Below, piece by piece: positions 61,571-64,000 of a stretch of DNA of 64,000 bases. The notes under the pieces were generated by a model that worked only from the letters and a program-made list of their open reading frames with translations, made no database searches and was not told where the DNA came from. Origin of the DNA: Motiliproteus sp036960175 (GTDB lineage Bacteria; Pseudomonadota; Gammaproteobacteria; Pseudomonadales; Balneatricaceae); NCBI GenBank assembly GCA_036960175.1, contig JBALWH010000017.1, positions 1 to 64,000 on the forward strand, given 5' to 3'. Each line of letters opens with the position of its first letter. Position 1 is the stretch's first letter. The position numbers were made by a program, and so were the translations under genes.

Positions 61571-61647
61571 TGGTCGGCGTGAAAGGATTTGAACCTTCGA
61601 CCCCATCCTCCCGAAGGATGTGCGCTACCAGGCTGCGCCACACGCCG
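61571..61647 (-). tRNA. tRNA-Pro (anticodon CGG)
   Basis: A 77-base minus-strand gene with acceptor stem CGGCGTG/CACGCCG, D arm with GCGC pairs, anticodon stem CATCC/GGATG around loop TTCGGGA (anticodon CGG, reading CCG), a T arm with GGTTCAAATCC and an encoded 3' CCA. The body closely follows E. coli tRNA-Pro(CGG). It has no obvious att-site duplication next to it. Confidence 0.95.
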
Positions 61648-61766
61648 ATTTAAAAAAGAATAGCCACAATTCCCCTAAAGCGACAATTTTTATACGGAAT
61701 TATTATTACCCTGCGGTGCCGCTTGCGCCTATAATCGGCGCTCTTTTTTTTGGCTGGTTTTTATTC

Positions 61767-62369
61767 GTGGAATTTATACAGATCCCTCCTTTGCAGCCGT
61801 TGCTTACGGCTTCTGGTTTATCCTTTTTGCTGGTCTTTCTAGCGGAATTTGGCGATAAGAGTCAGCTGGTCTGTATGACTCTGGCGGCCCGTCATCGTCC
61901 CTGGCCGGTGCTGGCGGGGGCTGTCATTGCTTTCGCCCTGCTTAACCTGTTGGCGGTGATGTTTGGCGCTACCGTGGCGCATTGGCTGCCGCCGTTCTGG
62001 ATAGCTATCGCTGTGGCGTTGCTGTTTACGCTGTTTGGTATTCAGGCGTTGATGAGTCATGAGGACGATGAGGAAGAGCTGGTGCAGCGCTCGGTACGGA
62101 GCTTGTTTGCGACCGCGTTTGTGCTGATTTTTGTGGCGGAATTTGGCGATAAGACACAGTTGGCCGTTGCTGGGCTAAGTGCGGCGCAGCCCCCGGTGGC
62201 GGTCTGGTTGGGTTCGACTCTGGCCTTGCTGGCGACGTCTGCGCTGGGTGTGGTGCTGGGGCGCACCTTGCTGCAGCGTTTGCCGTTGAGCTGGTTGCAT
62301 CGGGGGAGTGGGGTGCTGTTTTTGCTGATGGCGGCGACGGCGTTCTATCAGAGCACGACTGTCGCCTGA
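61767..62369 (+). CDS. TMEM165/GDT1-family (UPF0016) cation transporter
   Basis: About 200 residues, six or seven membrane segments. The two inverted signature motifs are LAEFGDKSQLVCMTLAAR and VAEFGDKTQLAVAGL. The family moves Mn2+ or Ca2+ out of the cytoplasm. An acidic loop (SHEDDEEELVQ) separates the repeats. The frame is open upstream through the tRNA gene. The GTG at 61767 gives the usual short N-terminus but has no clear ribosome site, so the start is uncertain. Convergent with lrgB. Confidence 0.88.
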   Translation: MEFIQIPPLQPLLTASGLSFLLVFLAEFGDKSQLVCMTLAARHRPWPVLAGAVIAFALLNLLAVMFGATVAHWLPPFWIAIAVALLFTLFGIQALMSHEDDEEELVQRSVRSLFATAFVLIFVAEFGDKTQLAVAGLSAAQPPVAVWLGSTLALLATSALGVVLGRTLLQRLPLSWLHRGSGVLFLLMAATAFYQSTTVA

Positions 62370-62382
62370 TTCCTGTCTGCGT

Positions 62383-63120
62383 TTAGCCCATCAAACTGAA
62401 GCATAGCGGCAGCATAATGGCGGTGAAGACGCCGGTAAGTCCCATTGCCAGGCTGGAAAAAGCGCCGGCTTTGGGGCTGATCTCGAAGGCTCTGGCGGTG
62501 GCAATGCCGTGGCCGTTCATGCCCATCACAAAGCCCATCACGCGATCATCTTTGCAGTTTAACCAGCGACTGATAAGCGGCGTAAATACCGAGCCGACGA
62601 CGCCGGTGACCGCGACAATGCCGACCGCTAGCTCGCCGATACCGCCCAGTATTTCTGCCAGGCTCACCGCGATCGGAGCGGTGACGGATTTCGGTGCCAG
62701 GGATAGTAGCACCGCGACGTCTGCGCCCATGGCCCAAGCGATGGCGACCGAGAGGCCTGCGGCTAGTGGTGCGCCGATCAGTAAGGTTAGGGTGATCGGG
62801 ATGAATAGCTGCCGTATATTATGGAATTGCAGGAACAGCGGGATTGCCAGAGCGACGGTGGCGGGCCCCAGCAGAAAGCTGATCCAGCGAGCGCCCGCGA
62901 AGTAGTCCTGATAGTTGATGGGCATCAGTGTGATCAAGACAACCAGTATCAGTCCGCTGGAAACAATCGGTGGTAGCCAGGCTGGATGCTTGAGACGGTT
63001 GAATATCCAAATGCCGATTTGAAACGCCATCAGTGTCATGGCTACGGGCAGCAGCGGGGTTGATGCTAAATGCAGAATCAGGCCCGTTAATGTCTCGGTG
63101 AGATGGTTAAGCAGCTCCAT
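62383..63120 (-). CDS. lrgB: LrgB/CidB-family membrane protein
   Basis: A 245-residue membrane protein with about seven segments. The motifs are LLGPATVALAIPLFLQ, LAPKSVTAPIAVSLAEILGG and MGMNGHGIATARAFEISPKAG, all typical of LrgB. LrgAB modulate cell-wall hydrolase activity in Gram-positive bacteria; in Proteobacteria links to glycolate or pyruvate transport are reported. It follows lrgA by three bases on the minus strand. Confidence 0.92.
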   Translation of the reverse strand: MELLNHLTETLTGLILHLASTPLLPVAMTLMAFQIGIWIFNRLKHPAWLPPIVSSGLILVVLITLMPINYQDYFAGARWISFLLGPATVALAIPLFLQFHNIRQLFIPITLTLLIGAPLAAGLSVAIAWAMGADVAVLLSLAPKSVTAPIAVSLAEILGGIGELAVGIVAVTGVVGSVFTPLISRWLNCKDDRVMGFVMGMNGHGIATARAFEISPKAGAFSSLAMGLTGVFTAIMLPLCFSLMG

Positions 63121-63123
63121 GAT

Positions 63124-63468
63124 CTACAGCTCCTTTCTTTTAATCAGCCAGTTCATCAGTAGCAGGCTGATGACGATGCTGAGCAGTGAGCCGATTAAAA
63201 TCGCGCTCAACAGCGGTAACCACTGTCCGTGCATGCGCTCTCCCAGGAAGAACAAGCCAACTCCGCCGGGTAGTAGTAATAATGTCAGTTGTGAGATCAG
63301 TGTCTGGCTGGTGCGCTCCAGTTCGATGCTGACGCCGGCGCGGATCATCAGGAAGACAAATAACAGCAACATGCCTATAACGCTGCCGCTGATCGGTATG
63401 TCGGTGAGGTAGTGGAGGGATTCCCCCAGTGCCCAGAACACCATTATTTGAGCCAGCGCGTAAACCAT
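63124..63468 (-). CDS. lrgA: LrgA/CidA-family holin-like membrane protein
   Basis: A 114-residue protein with four membrane segments. The signature IPISGSVIGMLLLFVFL and LLLLPGGVGLFF are characteristic of LrgA/CidA. The ATG at 63468 has AGGAA upstream; the frame is open 18 codons further. It forms an operon with lrgB. No lrgR/lytSR regulator is adjacent. Confidence 0.88.
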   Translation of the reverse strand: MVYALAQIMVFWALGESLHYLTDIPISGSVIGMLLLFVFLMIRAGVSIELERTSQTLISQLTLLLLPGGVGLFFLGERMHGQWLPLLSAILIGSLLSIVISLLLMNWLIKRKEL

Positions 63469-63660
63469 GGGTGATTCCTGTGAGTCGTGTACAGAGGCAG
63501 TAATGGGGCGGATGCTAGGCAAAAGCGTTACTTAATACAATAGAGCATTGGCTTCTACCTGTTCGGTAACTCGTTCGGCTAATTGCCAACTGTGGCTGGT
63601 ATGGGTAAAGTGGCGGCGAATTTATTGCCATACTATCCGTACAGCACAGCTACTCGATTT

Positions 63661-64000
63661 ATGATGACTCCGATAGAACGTTACCGCCTGGATCTGCAGC
63701 GCGAAGATTTTCAATACGACCCTTCTCAAGAGATGGCCGTTAAGCATCTGCAGCGTTTGTTTGATGATTTACTGGCACGGCGAAACCGTCCTCAGCCCAA
63801 GTTGATTGAGCGTATTGGTCTGCGTTTCAAAAAGCCTCCGGTGGAGATGGTGCAGGGTTTGTATTTCTGGGGTGGTGTCGGTCGTGGCAAGACCTATCTG
63901 ATGGATACCTTTTACGACAGCCTGCCGTTTTCCCAGAAGATGCGCACCCACTTCCATCGCTTTATGCAGCGGGTGCATGTTGAGCTGACGTCGCTGGAAG
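63661..64000 (+). CDS. zapE: ZapE/AFG1-family cell-division ATPase (partial, runs off window)
   Basis: The first 113 residues of an AFG1-like ATPase. The start MMTPIERYRLDLQREDF and the Walker A loop GLYFWGGVGRGKTYLMD match ZapE, which modulates the Z-ring in Gammaproteobacteria. The following RTHFHRFMQRVHVEL is also conserved. The frame continues beyond base 64000. No strong ribosome site is seen before the ATG pair. Confidence 0.92.
   Translation, partial: MMTPIERYRLDLQREDFQYDPSQEMAVKHLQRLFDDLLARRNRPQPKLIERIGLRFKKPPVEMVQGLYFWGGVGRGKTYLMDTFYDSLPFSQKMRTHFHRFMQRVHVELTSLE

Noticed and set aside
61571..61647. tRNA-Pro as an integration site for an island
   Set aside because: No integrase and no second copy of the tRNA 3' end was found in the window.

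Overview
The window looks like chromosomal DNA from a marine or halotolerant gammaproteobacterium. The basis is the gene set: TrxC with a zinc finger, SbcCD, LrgAB, ZapE, a tRNA-Pro with encoded CCA, GbdR/dimethylglycine-type methylamine catabolism, a TRAP solute-binding protein, and sodium/proton antiporters beside an alternate (N-type) ATP synthase. No species is claimed. Almost all of it is ordinary single-copy chromosome. There is no phage, plasmid backbone, CRISPR array or intact insertion sequence. Ten N bases at 14528-14537 mark an assembly gap inside the ATP synthase operon.

Layout. 1-245 is a long inverted repeat built from CACTTTATG motifs. 437-5769 (minus) is a three-gene cluster of a DUF2760 membrane protein and two divergent Hsp70s. 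6191-6631 is trxC. 7168-11389 holds nhaA-kef (minus) with nhaR divergent, bracketed by diverged copies of the left and right halves of the repeat at 1-245. 11707-17918 is the nine-gene N-type ATP synthase operon atpD-C-Q-B-E-F-A-G (eight genes seen; atpR is absent). 18916-25057 (minus) is a one-carbon operon: an amine oxidoreductase, cupin, PurU, a dimethylglycine/sarcosine dehydrogenase-like enzyme and FolD. It sits next to a GbdR-like AraC regulator, an XRE-cupin regulator and an orphan DctP. The enzymes fit together: methyl groups go onto tetrahydrofolate as methylene-THF, FolD oxidises this to formyl-THF, and PurU releases formate and regenerates THF.

28646-33700 is a loose region with long intergenic stretches, an nhaD remnant, a TVP38-like protein, an AT-rich membrane-protein gene and a PilZ-like protein. 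33695-39968 collects stress functions: DJ-1/PfpI protein with a divergent LysR, hemerythrin, peroxiredoxin, a DegQ/HtrA protease, an Hsp20 with a sigma-32 promoter and a ROSE-like RNA thermometer, a TauE/SafE transporter and a Rap1a-like protein. 40122-42268 contains an unknown tail-anchored protein, a fragment of frmA and an intact S-formylglutathione hydrolase.

42420-50972 carries sbcDC, a protein with an RpoA-CTD-like helix-hairpin-helix domain, a CcmI-tail-like periplasmic protein, an HD hydrolase and a large ExeA/DamX-like ATPase. 51092-60252 has cinA, small conserved proteins, class I aldolase, an HDOD protein and a second DegQ. 61571-64000 has tRNA-Pro, a TMEM165/GDT1 transporter, lrgBA and the start of zapE, which runs off the window.

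The points most worth a second look are the split repeat around the antiporter genes, the unusual N-ATPase (no atpR, arginine in place of the alpha P-loop lysine, proton-type c subunit), the ROSE thermometer, the origin-like AT-rich region with 14-bp tandem repeats near 54 kb, and the decayed frmA and nhaD genes.
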